Below are positions 1 through 7,778 of a stretch of DNA of 45,182 nucleotides, piece by piece. Origin of the DNA: Mycolicibacterium brisbanense (lineage in GTDB: Bacteria; Actinomycetota; Actinomycetes; Mycobacteriales; Mycobacteriaceae); contig NZ_BCSX01000031.1 of assembly GCF_001570425.1 (NCBI RefSeq), positions 1 through 45,182 of the forward strand, written 5' to 3'. The position numbers were made by a program, and so were the translations under genes. Numbering within the stretch: the stretch's first letter is position 1; each line of letters starts with the position of its first letter. Below the pieces are notes generated by a model that had not been told where the DNA came from, did not search any database, and saw only the letters and a list, made by a program, of their open reading frames with translations.

Positions 1-60
1 CCAGCCAATACCGTCGGCATCAACCTACCCAAACCCGAAAACCGACTCCAAGCAGCTTGA
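1..60 (+). CDS. 3' end of an unidentified gene (partial)
   Basis: Frame 1 is open from the window edge to a TGA at 58-60 and encodes 19 residues ending NRLQAA. Its gene would converge on the IclR gene, whose stop lies 61 bases further on. Only about half of its third codon positions are G or C, well below the neighbouring genes, so it may belong to a foreign element or may not be coding at all. Too little is visible to name a family. Confidence 0.3.
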   Translation, partial: PANTVGINLPKPENRLQAA

Positions 61-121
61 CAACGGCCGGTTCAGGAGGCTCGAGCAACGTTTTCGTCGA
101 ACTCGGAGAGCGCGGCTGAGC

Positions 122-892
122 TCAGACTGAGGCGTGGTCACTGAACTGCGCGCTGAGCTCCTTGGCGACTCGAACGAGAAGCGGGACAATGTGATCCGCG
201 GAGTCGATGGTGACGCGGGCGGCGGGCCCCGACACCGAGATCGCCGTCGGTATCGGCGCATCCGGGACCGGAACGGCGAAGCAGCGCACGCCGATCTCCT
301 GTTCACCCTCGTCGAGCGCGTAGCCACGATGGCGGCTGAGTTCGAGATCGGCGATGAGGGCGTCGGGATCGGTCAGGGTGAACGCCGTCTGAGCGGTCAT
401 CCCGGCGCGGGCGACGATCTGTCGGACGGCCTCGTCGGGCAACTGCATCAGGAGCGCCTTGCCGACGCCGGTGCAGTGGGTGTAGACGCGTCGACCCACC
501 TCGGTGAACATTCGCATGGAGTGCTCGGAGGGCACCTGGTAGACGTACACCGCCATGGTGTCATCGAGCAGCGCCATGTTGGCCGTCTCCCCGGTGGTCT
601 TGACGACCTCTGCCAGAAGTGGCCGAGACCACGCCCCGAGCATCCGGGTGGCGCTCTCGCCCAGCCGAATCATCCTGGGCCCCAACGAGTATTGCCGCGA
701 CGGAAGTTGACGCACGTATCCGCGGTTGACGAGCGTACGCACCAGGCGGTGAATGGTCGGCACCGGTAGGCCGGAGGCTTCCGAGAGCTGGCTGAGTCCG
801 ATGGGCCCGCCGGCGGCGGCCATGACCTCCAGCAGATCGAACGCGCGCTCGACCGACTGCACGCCGCCGGATGTCGCCTCTGTGCGTGCCAT
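122..892 (-). CDS. IclR-family transcriptional regulator of the urate/allantoin locus
   Basis: 256 aa, the usual IclR length. The N-terminal winged helix-turn-helix (about residues 12-70) reads VQSVERAFDLLEVM ... LSQLSEASGLPVPTIHRLVRTL. It is followed by the IclR effector-binding domain with the typical GYALDEGEQEIGVRCFAVPV stretch. I chose the ATG at 892 because GAAGGGG lies about 9 bases upstream; an in-frame ATG at 934 has no comparable ribosome-binding site. The gene lies downstream of the permease and racemase on the same strand, but the 113-base gap before it holds its own copy of the putative operator (960-974), which suggests autoregulation. By analogy with AllR-type IclR proteins it probably represses the purine ring-opening genes until an intermediate such as allantoin or glyoxylate binds; the effector is inferred. 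Confidence 0.88.
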   Translation of the reverse strand: MARTEATSGGVQSVERAFDLLEVMAAAGGPIGLSQLSEASGLPVPTIHRLVRTLVNRGYVRQLPSRQYSLGPRMIRLGESATRMLGAWSRPLLAEVVKTTGETANMALLDDTMAVYVYQVPSEHSMRMFTEVGRRVYTHCTGVGKALLMQLPDEAVRQIVARAGMTAQTAFTLTDPDALIADLELSRHRGYALDEGEQEIGVRCFAVPVPDAPIPTAISVSGPAARVTIDSADHIVPLLVRVAKELSAQFSDHASV

Positions 893-959
893 GGATGCCA
901 ACCCCTTCGATTCGGTCTCGCCCGATGCCGTCATAGTAATCCACAAAGCGGAATCAACT

Positions 960-974
960 ATTCGTATACCGAAG
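960..974 (+). promoter_or_regulatory. Putative IclR operator, copy 1 (in front of the regulator gene)
   Basis: ATTCGTATACCGAAG matches the motif TTCGTAT-N3-GARR that is found three more times in the divergent control region at 3353-3751. It lies 68 bases upstream of the regulator's ATG. Confidence 0.55.
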
Positions 975-1005
975 TACGTCTGACGGTCGAACGACGTCGA
1001 ACGGC

Positions 1006-1725
1006 TCAGCGCGGAGGCCAGTTCTTGAACGACTTCGGTCGTGGCGGCGCGTAGGTACGCACCTTGGAGGTGCTCAGACCCAGCCGAACCAGCGACTCCG
1101 CGATGGTGACCGCAGCCGCGACACCGTCGACCACAGGGACGCCCGTCCGCTTGCGGATATCGGCGTCGAGGCCGGCCATGCCGCCGCAACCGAGCACGAT
1201 GACCTCAGCCCGGTCCCCGGTGACAGCGCAGTGCGCCTGTTCGACGATGGCTGCCACGGCGCGGTCCGGGTCCTCCTCAAGTTCCAGGACCCCCAGCCCG
1301 CTGGCGCGCACCGATGCACACCGGGCGTCGAGTCCGGCCAGCTTGAGCCGGTCTTCGATCATCGGCACCGCGCGGTCCAAGGTGGTGACCACGGAGTACT
1401 TGTGGCCGAGGAACATCGCGGTGCTGGCGCCGGCCTCGGTGATGTCGACCACCGGCACGTCCAGCAGTTCTTGCAGCCCTTCGCGACCGTGCTCGCCGTA
1501 GCCTGCCTGGATGACTGCGTCGAACGGCTCGGTGTATGCCCGCACGGTTTCCATGACGGCGATCGCGGCGAGATAGCTCTCGTAATTGCCCTCCACCGAG
1601 TCGGCGCCGAAAAGCGGTGTCAACGCGACGATCTCGGTACCGGGGGAGGCCGCGGCGGCGGCCTGGCGCCCGATGGAGTCCGTCATCGACTCGGTGGTGT
1701 TGACGTTCACGACAAGGATGCGCAT
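1006..1725 (-). CDS. Asp/Glu/hydantoin racemase family protein, probable allantoin racemase
   Basis: 239 aa, matching hydantoin/allantoin racemases, which interconvert the enantiomers of the hydantoin ring so that a stereospecific allantoinase can use both. The ATG at 1725 has GAAGGG 8-9 bases upstream. The start MRILVVNVNTTESMT and the VIVLGCGGMAGL segment (Cys180) are typical of the family. The first of the two catalytic cysteines, normally in an ACF.DPG-like motif, is replaced: this protein reads AGYGEHG with Gly75. A single C-terminal-half Cys is the arrangement of arylmalonate decarboxylases, so racemase activity is not certain. It is 40 bases downstream of the permease gene and surely co-transcribed with it. 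Confidence 0.8.
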   Translation of the reverse strand: MRILVVNVNTTESMTDSIGRQAAAAASPGTEIVALTPLFGADSVEGNYESYLAAIAVMETVRAYTEPFDAVIQAGYGEHGREGLQELLDVPVVDITEAGASTAMFLGHKYSVVTTLDRAVPMIEDRLKLAGLDARCASVRASGLGVLELEEDPDRAVAAIVEQAHCAVTGDRAEVIVLGCGGMAGLDADIRKRTGVPVVDGVAAAVTIAESLVRLGLSTSKVRTYAPPRPKSFKNWPPR

Positions 1726-1765
1726 GTGCTGGGCCCTTCGGAAGTGAGGTGTCGGCCGGATGTGT

Positions 1766-3352
1766 TCAGTGCACGCTGGGGACGGCGATCGGCTCGCCGG
1801 AGACATCCTCGAACGTTTGGCTACGGTCGGCGATCACGAGGTAGATGATCGCACCGAGGCCGGCACCGAAGAACCATGAGAACGGCGCGACCGCATGCAA
1901 CGCGGGAATGAACGCGATCAGCAGGGAGAGCACCGCGGCGGGGATGAACCCGGCGATGGCCCGCGGGTTGAATCCGTTGCGGTAGAAGTAAACTCCATCA
2001 GGATCCTCGGTGTAGAGGGCCGGAACGTTGATCTTGGTGCGGCGCAACAGCCAGTAGTCGGAGATGATGACGCCGAACAGCGGTCCGAGTAGCGCACCGA
2101 GGCCACCGAGGAAGTACACGATCACCGCCGGGCTGTTGTAGAGGTTCCACGGCAGGATGACCAGACCGATGACGGCGCTGACCACACCGGCGCGGGCGAA
2201 GTTGAGCTTGCGCGGGAACAGGTTGGTCAGCGCGTAGATCGGCGCGACGAAGTTGGCCATCAGGTTGACCGCGATGGTGAGCACCAGCAGAGCCAGGGAT
2301 GCCGCCACCAACAGGAAGGTGTTGGGGATCGCATGCACGATGTCCGCGGGGCTCTCGATGACGACGCCATTGATTTTGAACTGGGCGCCGGCCATCACGA
2401 TGACGATCACGCCGAAGAACAGCATGTTGATGGGAATGCCCCAGAAATTGCCCTTCACGATGGATCGCCGCGTCTTCGAGGCGCGGGTGAAGTCGCAGAA
2501 GTTCAGCACGAACGTGGCATAGATCGACACCCACAGGGCGCCACCGGCGAAGATCTCGCGCCACATCGCGCCACCGGTCAAGGGCTTGCCGTTCGACCAG
2601 GCGATTCCGCCGCCGGCCTTGACGAAGATCCATATCGCGAGCGCAGCCATGGTGGCCAGGATGATCGGGCCGGCGACAGCCTCGTACTTGCGGATCATGT
2701 CGAGACCGTGCTGGACGATGTAGGTCTGCACGAGCCACAGGACGCCGAAGGTCAACCAACCGAGTGTGGACAAACCCAGGATCGAATTGTGGTCCCAGCT
2801 CTGCAGCCCCGGGATCAGCGCGATCAGCAGCACGCGCAGGACCAATGAGGCCAGGTAGGTCTGGATGCCGAACCAGACGATGGCGACGCCGCCGCGGATT
2901 GCGCCGGGGATCTGGGCGCCGCGGACACCGAACGAGATGCGGCACATGACCGGGAAGGGAACGCCCGTCTTGTAGCCCATGAAACCGGAGAAGGTGAGCA
3001 ACCCGAAGAGCAGGGCCGCGCCGATACCCAGCGCGAGCAGGATCTGCCAGCCGCCCAATCCGAGAGCGAACAAGCCCAGGGCAAACCCGTAGTTGCCCAG
3101 GCTGTGTACGTCGTTGGCCCACAGCGTGAAGATGTTGTAGCCGCTCCAACGCCGGCCGTCGGCCTTGGTTGGGGCGAGGTCCTGGTTGTACAGCCGTTCA
3201 CTGACGTCGGGCAGACCGGGTGTATCGGTCGGCGGGTGATGCAGGATCGGGTCGTGGTGGCCGGAGGACTGCGGCCGCGCCGGCGTCGCCTCGCCGCGCC
3301 GCCACCGACTGCTCACGCTCGGTTGAGTGTGTGGCTGGTCTGATATCGCCAT
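1766..3352 (-). CDS. NCS1-family permease, probable allantoin transporter
   Basis: 528 aa polytopic membrane protein of the nucleobase:cation symporter-1 family with about 12 hydrophobic segments. The signature N-terminal region SERLYNQDLAPTKADGRRWSGYNIFTLW is that of allantoin/hydantoin/uracil permeases (PucI, AllW, Mhp1 type). A hydrophilic N-terminal extension of about 55 residues precedes it. The ATG at 3352 is preceded by GAGGAG at a spacing of 8. It heads the minus-strand permease-racemase unit and is divergent from the catabolic operon, with shared operators between. Allantoin as substrate is inferred from the adjacent racemase, allantoinase and allantoicase; uracil or hydantoin uptake cannot be excluded. 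Confidence 0.87.
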   Translation of the reverse strand: MAISDQPHTQPSVSSRWRRGEATPARPQSSGHHDPILHHPPTDTPGLPDVSERLYNQDLAPTKADGRRWSGYNIFTLWANDVHSLGNYGFALGLFALGLGGWQILLALGIGAALLFGLLTFSGFMGYKTGVPFPVMCRISFGVRGAQIPGAIRGGVAIVWFGIQTYLASLVLRVLLIALIPGLQSWDHNSILGLSTLGWLTFGVLWLVQTYIVQHGLDMIRKYEAVAGPIILATMAALAIWIFVKAGGGIAWSNGKPLTGGAMWREIFAGGALWVSIYATFVLNFCDFTRASKTRRSIVKGNFWGIPINMLFFGVIVIVMAGAQFKINGVVIESPADIVHAIPNTFLLVAASLALLVLTIAVNLMANFVAPIYALTNLFPRKLNFARAGVVSAVIGLVILPWNLYNSPAVIVYFLGGLGALLGPLFGVIISDYWLLRRTKINVPALYTEDPDGVYFYRNGFNPRAIAGFIPAAVLSLLIAFIPALHAVAPFSWFFGAGLGAIIYLVIADRSQTFEDVSGEPIAVPSVH

Positions 3353-3422
3353 CAGGCGCTCCTCGTTGCAGGGGGATATCGGATCTGGCGTCAGCGGCGA
3401 GATGCCTCGCGCTGGCATCAAA

Positions 3423-3437
3423 TTTCGTATTGTGAAA
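3423..3437 (+). promoter_or_regulatory. Putative IclR operator, copy 2
   Basis: TTTCGTATTGTGAAA has 4-bp inverted arms TTTC/GAAA. It lies 71 bases upstream of the permease start, and its centre is 21 bp (two helical turns) from copy 3. Confidence 0.6.
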
Positions 3438-3443
3438 TTTGCC

Positions 3444-3458
3444 TCTCGATATACGAAA
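3444..3458 (-). promoter_or_regulatory. Putative IclR operator, copy 3
   Basis: On the minus strand it reads TTTCGTATATCGAGA. It is in opposite orientation to copy 2, with 6 bases between the two sites. Confidence 0.55.
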
Positions 3459-3691
3459 GTCTGCCGTGTGGTGGGCATCACGTCAAGCCCTGCGCGGAAT
3501 CAGCCACGCGGGACGGCCCGACATCCCGCTGCGAGGGATCCGGCATTGACATTTCCGACAGGGCTGTGACCAGCACTGATACCCGCGCATCCGCGCGGCA
3601 GGATTCACAACTGGCCCAATCCGACGGTGCACGGACCCTTGACAGCTGGCGCGTCAGCACGGTTCACTGTGTTCACAAAACGAAATTCATA

Positions 3692-3706
3692 TTCCACAAT
3701 ACGAAA
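3692..3706 (-). promoter_or_regulatory. Putative IclR operator, copy 4
   Basis: On the minus strand it reads TTTCGTATTGTGGAA, differing from copy 2 at one position. It ends 45 bases before the ATG of the first operon gene, where a repressor would block its promoter. Confidence 0.6.
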
Positions 3707-3751
3707 AACATGCGGACGTCACACTGCCGAATCGACAACAAGGAGCGACAC

Positions 3752-4159
3752 ATGGCCGAGCTGTTCTGCAACGGGGGAGCGATGCGAGGCGGCAACCTCC
3801 ACCACAACGTGTCCGAGCACCGATTTCTGGGGGCCGTGCGCACCGCGCCGATCTACCGTTTCTTCTCGGTACGCGACGAGTTCCCGGCACTGCTGCTGAC
3901 GGCAACCGGGGGCGCGTCGATCGAGGGTGAGCTCTACGACGTGCCGCTGGACAACATCCGCACCGACTTCCTGCCCGACGAGCCCGAGGAGCTGGAGCTC
4001 ACCGTGATCCAACTCGACGACGGCCGTTCGGTTCTCGCGGTCGGCCTACGCCCGGGATTGGTCGACGCGAAGTCCGACGAACTCATCGAGATCACCGACC
4101 TCGGCGGATGGCGGCGCTACCGCGGACTCCCGGACCCCGACGCCGCCCCGGCCTCCTGA
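3752..4159 (+). CDS. Stand-alone allophanate-hydrolase C-terminal-like (AtzF_C / gamma-glutamylcyclotransferase-fold) domain protein
   Basis: 135 aa. AAGGAG lies 6 bases before the ATG. The sequence follows the C-terminal domain of allophanate hydrolases: LFCNGGAMRGG, then FLGAVRTAPIYRFFSV, GGASIEGELYDVP and a final ITDLGGWRRY. In AtzF-type enzymes this domain follows the amidase domain and acts on an N-carboxylated allophanate derivative; here there is no amidase domain at all. It is the first gene of the urate/allantoin operon, so it probably acts on a small urea-like intermediate. The locus lacks a ureidoglycolate lyase, and this protein is one candidate to act at that step or on carbamoylated by-products. 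That role is speculation. Confidence 0.7.
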   Translation: MAELFCNGGAMRGGNLHHNVSEHRFLGAVRTAPIYRFFSVRDEFPALLLTATGGASIEGELYDVPLDNIRTDFLPDEPEELELTVIQLDDGRSVLAVGLRPGLVDAKSDELIEITDLGGWRRYRGLPDPDAAPAS

Positions 4160-4192
4160 CCTCATTCGAACCGAGACGCGAAAGAACAACCG

Positions 4193-5014
4193 ATGACTAC
4201 TCCTGCCTACACCGTCAACTGCTCGATCCTGCTGACCGATGTGCCACTGCTGCAGCGGCCGCAGGCGGCCCGCGACGCGGGGTTCGACGCCGTCGAATTC
4301 TGGTGGCCGTTCGAGACTTCCGCACCGCGCGACAGTGACGTCGACGCATTCGTCGCGGCGATCGAGAACGCCGGCGTACAGCTCACCGGCCTCAATTTCG
4401 CGGCGGGCGACATGCCCGCAGGCGATCGCGGACTGTTGTCCGACCCCACCCAGGTCGCCGCGTTCCGGGACAGCGTCGAGGTCGCGGTCAGCATCGCAGA
4501 ACGACTGGGCACCAAGGCTTTCAATGCTCTGTACGGCAACCGTATCGACGGTGTCGACCCGAAACAGCAGGACGAGGTCGCCACAGAAAACCTCGCGCAT
4601 GCGGCCAAGGCCGCCGACCAGATCGGCGCGGTGGTGCTCATCGAGCCGGTCAGCGGGGCGCCGTTGTATCCGTTGACGCGCGCGGCCGACGCGATCGCTG
4701 TAATCGACCGGGTCAAGGCCCAGCACGGCGTCGAATCCCTGCGTCTGCTGGCCGACCTGTATCACCTGGCGGTCAATGGTGACGACGTCGGTGCAGCCAT
4801 CGACGCCTACGCACCTCGCATCGGACACGTGCAGATCGCGGATGCGCCCGGACGCGGCGAACCCGGAACGGGGAGCCTCGACATCGACGGATATCTGCGC
4901 CAACTCGCGGGACACGGCTACCGCGGCTATGTCGGGCTGGAGTACAAGTCCACCCGCCCGGACACCTTCGACTGGCTACCCCGCGAACAGCGCGCATCAC
5001 GCGCCGCCAACTGA
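4193..5014 (+). CDS. hyi: Hydroxypyruvate isomerase
   Basis: 273 aa TIM-barrel of the Hyi/xylose-isomerase-like family, which interconverts hydroxypyruvate and tartronate semialdehyde. Metal-site and barrel motifs are visible: AVEFWWPFE near residue 40, VLIEPVSG with its Glu near residue 150, LLADLYHLA, IGHVQIADAPGRGEPGTG and a final GLEYK. It starts 33 bases after the preceding gene and precedes the reductase and carboligase that make and use the same C3 compound, as in other glyoxylate-to-glycerate operons. Confidence 0.9.
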   Translation: MTTPAYTVNCSILLTDVPLLQRPQAARDAGFDAVEFWWPFETSAPRDSDVDAFVAAIENAGVQLTGLNFAAGDMPAGDRGLLSDPTQVAAFRDSVEVAVSIAERLGTKAFNALYGNRIDGVDPKQQDEVATENLAHAAKAADQIGAVVLIEPVSGAPLYPLTRAADAIAVIDRVKAQHGVESLRLLADLYHLAVNGDDVGAAIDAYAPRIGHVQIADAPGRGEPGTGSLDIDGYLRQLAGHGYRGYVGLEYKSTRPDTFDWLPREQRASRAAN

Positions 5015-5046
5015 CAACCATCCCTCTGACGGAATCGAGCACACTC

Positions 5047-5931
5047 GTGAGCACCATCGCATTCATCGGACTCGGAATCATGGGCAGCCCCATGGCTGTT
5101 CATCTCGCCAAGGCAGGCCACCAGGTCATCGGTTACAACCGTTCGCCGGAACGCACCGCGGCACTGGTCCAGGCCGGCGGAACCGCCGCGGAATCCATCG
5201 CCCAAGCTGTCGCGGATGCGGACGTCATCGCCGTGATGGTCCCCGATTCGCCCGATGTACAGGCCGTGCTCACCGGTGAGCACGGCGTGTTCGATCACGC
5301 CAAGCCCGGCGCTCTCATCATCGACTTCTCCAGCATCCGGCCCGACGTCACCACCGAACTCGCCGCGCAGGCCGCCGAGCGGGGATTCCGCCTGCTCGAC
5401 GCGCCGGTCTCCGGTGGCGAGGCCGGCGCCATCAACGCCGCGCTGTCGATCATGGTCGGCGGGTCGGCCGAGGACTTCGCAGCGGCCAAACCGATCCTCG
5501 ACGTCGTCGGTAAGACGATCGTGCATGTCGGCCCGAGCGGCTCAGGACAGACGGTCAAAGCCGCCAATCAGCTGATCGTCGCAGGCAATATCGAACTGTT
5601 GGCCGAGGCAATCGTCTTCCTCGAGGCCTACGGCGTCGACACCACCGCCGCGGTCGAGGTTCTCGGAGGCGGGCTGGCCGGGTCTGCCGTGCTCAACCAA
5701 AAGGCGCAGAAGATGCTGGACCGGTCCTTCGATCCCGGCTTCCGGATCGAACTGCACCACAAGGATCTCGGCATCGTGACCGCCGCGGCCCGGGAGGCCG
5801 GGGTGGTGACCCCGCTCGGCGCCGTCGTCGCTCAACTGATGGCCTCGGCGCGGGCGAACGGTGATGGCGGTCTTGATCATTCAGCCCTGTTCCGCGGAGT
5901 CGAGCGGCTGTCGGGCCGCAAGCCCGAGTGA
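5047..5931 (+). CDS. glxR: Tartronate semialdehyde reductase (2-hydroxy-3-oxopropionate reductase)
   Basis: 294 aa with a GTG start. It belongs to the beta-hydroxyacid dehydrogenase family and reduces tartronate semialdehyde to D-glycerate with NAD(P)H. The N-terminal Rossmann motif is IGLGIMGSPMAVHLAKAGH. The substrate-binding DAPVSGGEAGA loop lies near residue 120, and the catalytic lysine is in GQTVKAANQLI near residue 170. The final third is the all-helical domain. It lies between the isomerase and glyoxylate carboligase, which fits glyoxylate salvage rather than 3-hydroxyisobutyrate metabolism. Confidence 0.92.
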   Translation: MSTIAFIGLGIMGSPMAVHLAKAGHQVIGYNRSPERTAALVQAGGTAAESIAQAVADADVIAVMVPDSPDVQAVLTGEHGVFDHAKPGALIIDFSSIRPDVTTELAAQAAERGFRLLDAPVSGGEAGAINAALSIMVGGSAEDFAAAKPILDVVGKTIVHVGPSGSGQTVKAANQLIVAGNIELLAEAIVFLEAYGVDTTAAVEVLGGGLAGSAVLNQKAQKMLDRSFDPGFRIELHHKDLGIVTAAAREAGVVTPLGAVVAQLMASARANGDGGLDHSALFRGVERLSGRKPE

Positions 5932-5966
5932 GCTCATCCCAACTACCTTTTCGACGGAGAACCGAT

Positions 5967-7772
5967 ATGCCTCGTATGCGCGCCGTGGATGCGGCAGTCA
6001 AAATTCTGGAGCTCGAAGGTGCCACCCAGGCCTTCGGCCTCCCCGGAGCGGCGATCAACCCGTTCTATTCCGCGATGCGCGCCCACGGCGGCATCCGGCA
6101 CGTCCTCGCCCGCCACGTCGAGGGCGCGTCCCACATGGCCGAGGGATACACCCGCGCCAAGGCCGGCAACATCGGCGTGTGCATCGGCACCTCGGGGCCT
6201 GCGGGCACCGACATGATCACCGGCCTGTATTCGGCCATGGCCGACTCGATTCCGATTCTGGCGATCACCGGCCAGGCGCCCGTCGCGCGCCTGCACAAGG
6301 AGGACTTTCAGGCCGTCGACATCGCGGCCATCGCCGGACCCGTGACCAAGATGGCGATGACGGTGCTCGAACCGGCCCAGGTGCCCGGTGCGTTCGCCAA
6401 GGCATTCCATCTCATGCGGTCGGGCCGTCCGGGTCCGGTGCTGCTGGACCTGCCCATCGACGTGCAGCTGGCGGAGATCGATTTCGATCCGGACACCTAC
6501 GCACCGCTGCCCGTCCACAAACCGGCCGCGACGCGGGCGCAGGCCGAGAAGGCGCTGGACATGCTCGCCGCGGCAGAGCGGCCGTTGATCGTGGCCGGTG
6601 GCGGCATCATCAATGCCGACGCCGCGGATCTGCTCGTCGAGCTGGCCGAGTTGCTGAACGTGCCGGTGGTGCCGACCCTGATGGGCTGGGGCGTGATTCC
6701 CGACGATCACCCGCTCACCGCGGGCATGGTGGGGCTGCAGACCGCGCATCGCTACGGCAACGCGACGATGCTTGCCTCCGACTTCGTCCTCGGTATCGGA
6801 AACCGGTGGGCCAACCGGCACACCGGCGGGCTCGACACCTACCGCAAGGGCCGCAAATTCGTGCACGTCGACATCGAGCCGACTCAGATCGGCCGAGTCT
6901 TCGCCCCCGACTACGGCATCGTCTCGGATGCCAAGGCTGTCCTCGAGCAGTTCGTCGCCGTGGCGCGGGAGCGTAAGGACAACGGCACGGTGCCGGACCG
7001 GTCGGCATGGGTGGCGGACTGCCAGGACCGCAAGCGCACCATGCAACGCAAGACCCACTTCGACGAGATCCCGGTCAAGCCGCAGCGGGTGTACGAGGAG
7101 ATGAACCGCGTCTTCGACCGGGATACCCGCTACGTCAGCACAATTGGGCTCTCACAGATCGCGGGCGGCCAGTTCCTGCACGTGTACAAACCACGCAACT
7201 GGATCAACTGCGGCCAGGCCGGGCCGTTGGGCTGGACCATCCCCGCCACGCTCGGGGTGGTCACCGCTGACCCGGATGCGACCGTGGTGGCGCTGTCTGG
7301 TGACTACGACTTCCAGTTCATGATCGAAGAACTCGCCGTCGGCGCCCAGTTCAACCTGCCCTACATCCACGTCGTGGTGAACAACTCGTACCTCGGCCTG
7401 ATCCGCCAGGCGCAGCGGGCATTCGACATGGACTACTGCGTTCAGCTCGGTTTCGACAACATCAACTCCGAGGAGACCACCCAGCACGACACCCTGCCCG
7501 CCATGCCCAAGGGCTATGGCGTCGACCATGTCAAGGTCGCGGAAGGGCTGGGCTGCAAGGCAATCCGGGTGACCGACCCCGGCGAGATCGCCGGTGCGCT
7601 GCAGCGGGCCCAGGTCCTGGCCGGCGAACACAAGGTTCCTGTGGTCGTCGAGGTCTTCCTGGAACGCGTCACCAACATCGCGATGGGCACCGAGATCGAC
7701 AACGTCGCCGAATTCGAGGAACTCGCCACGAGTCCCGAGCACGCCCCCACGGCCCTGCTGCTGCTGGATTAG
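5967..7772 (+). CDS. gcl: Glyoxylate carboligase (tartronate-semialdehyde synthase)
   Basis: 601 aa thiamine-diphosphate enzyme condensing two glyoxylates to tartronate semialdehyde and CO2. The diagnostic feature is Val at residue 51 in ARHVEGASHMAEGY, in place of the glutamate that nearly all ThDP enzymes carry; this substitution is known for Gcl. The ThDP-binding GDYDFQFMIEELAVG ... NNSYLGL region lies in the C-terminal third. The ATG at 5967 has GGAGA 6 bases upstream; a longer reading frame from 5928 overlaps the preceding gene and has no such site. Confidence 0.95.
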   Translation: MPRMRAVDAAVKILELEGATQAFGLPGAAINPFYSAMRAHGGIRHVLARHVEGASHMAEGYTRAKAGNIGVCIGTSGPAGTDMITGLYSAMADSIPILAITGQAPVARLHKEDFQAVDIAAIAGPVTKMAMTVLEPAQVPGAFAKAFHLMRSGRPGPVLLDLPIDVQLAEIDFDPDTYAPLPVHKPAATRAQAEKALDMLAAAERPLIVAGGGIINADAADLLVELAELLNVPVVPTLMGWGVIPDDHPLTAGMVGLQTAHRYGNATMLASDFVLGIGNRWANRHTGGLDTYRKGRKFVHVDIEPTQIGRVFAPDYGIVSDAKAVLEQFVAVARERKDNGTVPDRSAWVADCQDRKRTMQRKTHFDEIPVKPQRVYEEMNRVFDRDTRYVSTIGLSQIAGGQFLHVYKPRNWINCGQAGPLGWTIPATLGVVTADPDATVVALSGDYDFQFMIEELAVGAQFNLPYIHVVVNNSYLGLIRQAQRAFDMDYCVQLGFDNINSEETTQHDTLPAMPKGYGVDHVKVAEGLGCKAIRVTDPGEIAGALQRAQVLAGEHKVPVVVEVFLERVTNIAMGTEIDNVAEFEELATSPEHAPTALLLLD

Positions 7773-7778
7773 GGCATC

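Larger units (their letters stand above)
3353..3751. promoter_or_regulatory. Divergent control region of the allantoin/urate locus
   Basis: These 399 bases separate the NCS1 permease (minus) from the catabolic operon (plus). They are distinctly AT-richer than the surroundings around 3420-3460 and 3665-3715 and carry three copies of the TTCGTAT-N3-GARR motif. In-frame codons upstream of 3752 exist, but no ribosome-binding site supports a longer first gene. No other gene is visible here. Confidence 0.7.

Noticed and set aside
3566..3751. Longer N-terminus for the first operon gene
   Set aside because: The frame is open, but this part carries the operator copy at 3692-3706, has AT-rich non-coding composition, and the family alignment begins right at the ATG behind AAGGAG.
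5943..7058. Open frame of 371 codons on the minus strand
   Set aside because: It lies entirely antisense to the glyoxylate carboligase gene, has no family motif and shows the His/Arg/Gly-rich composition typical of antisense frames in GC-rich DNA.
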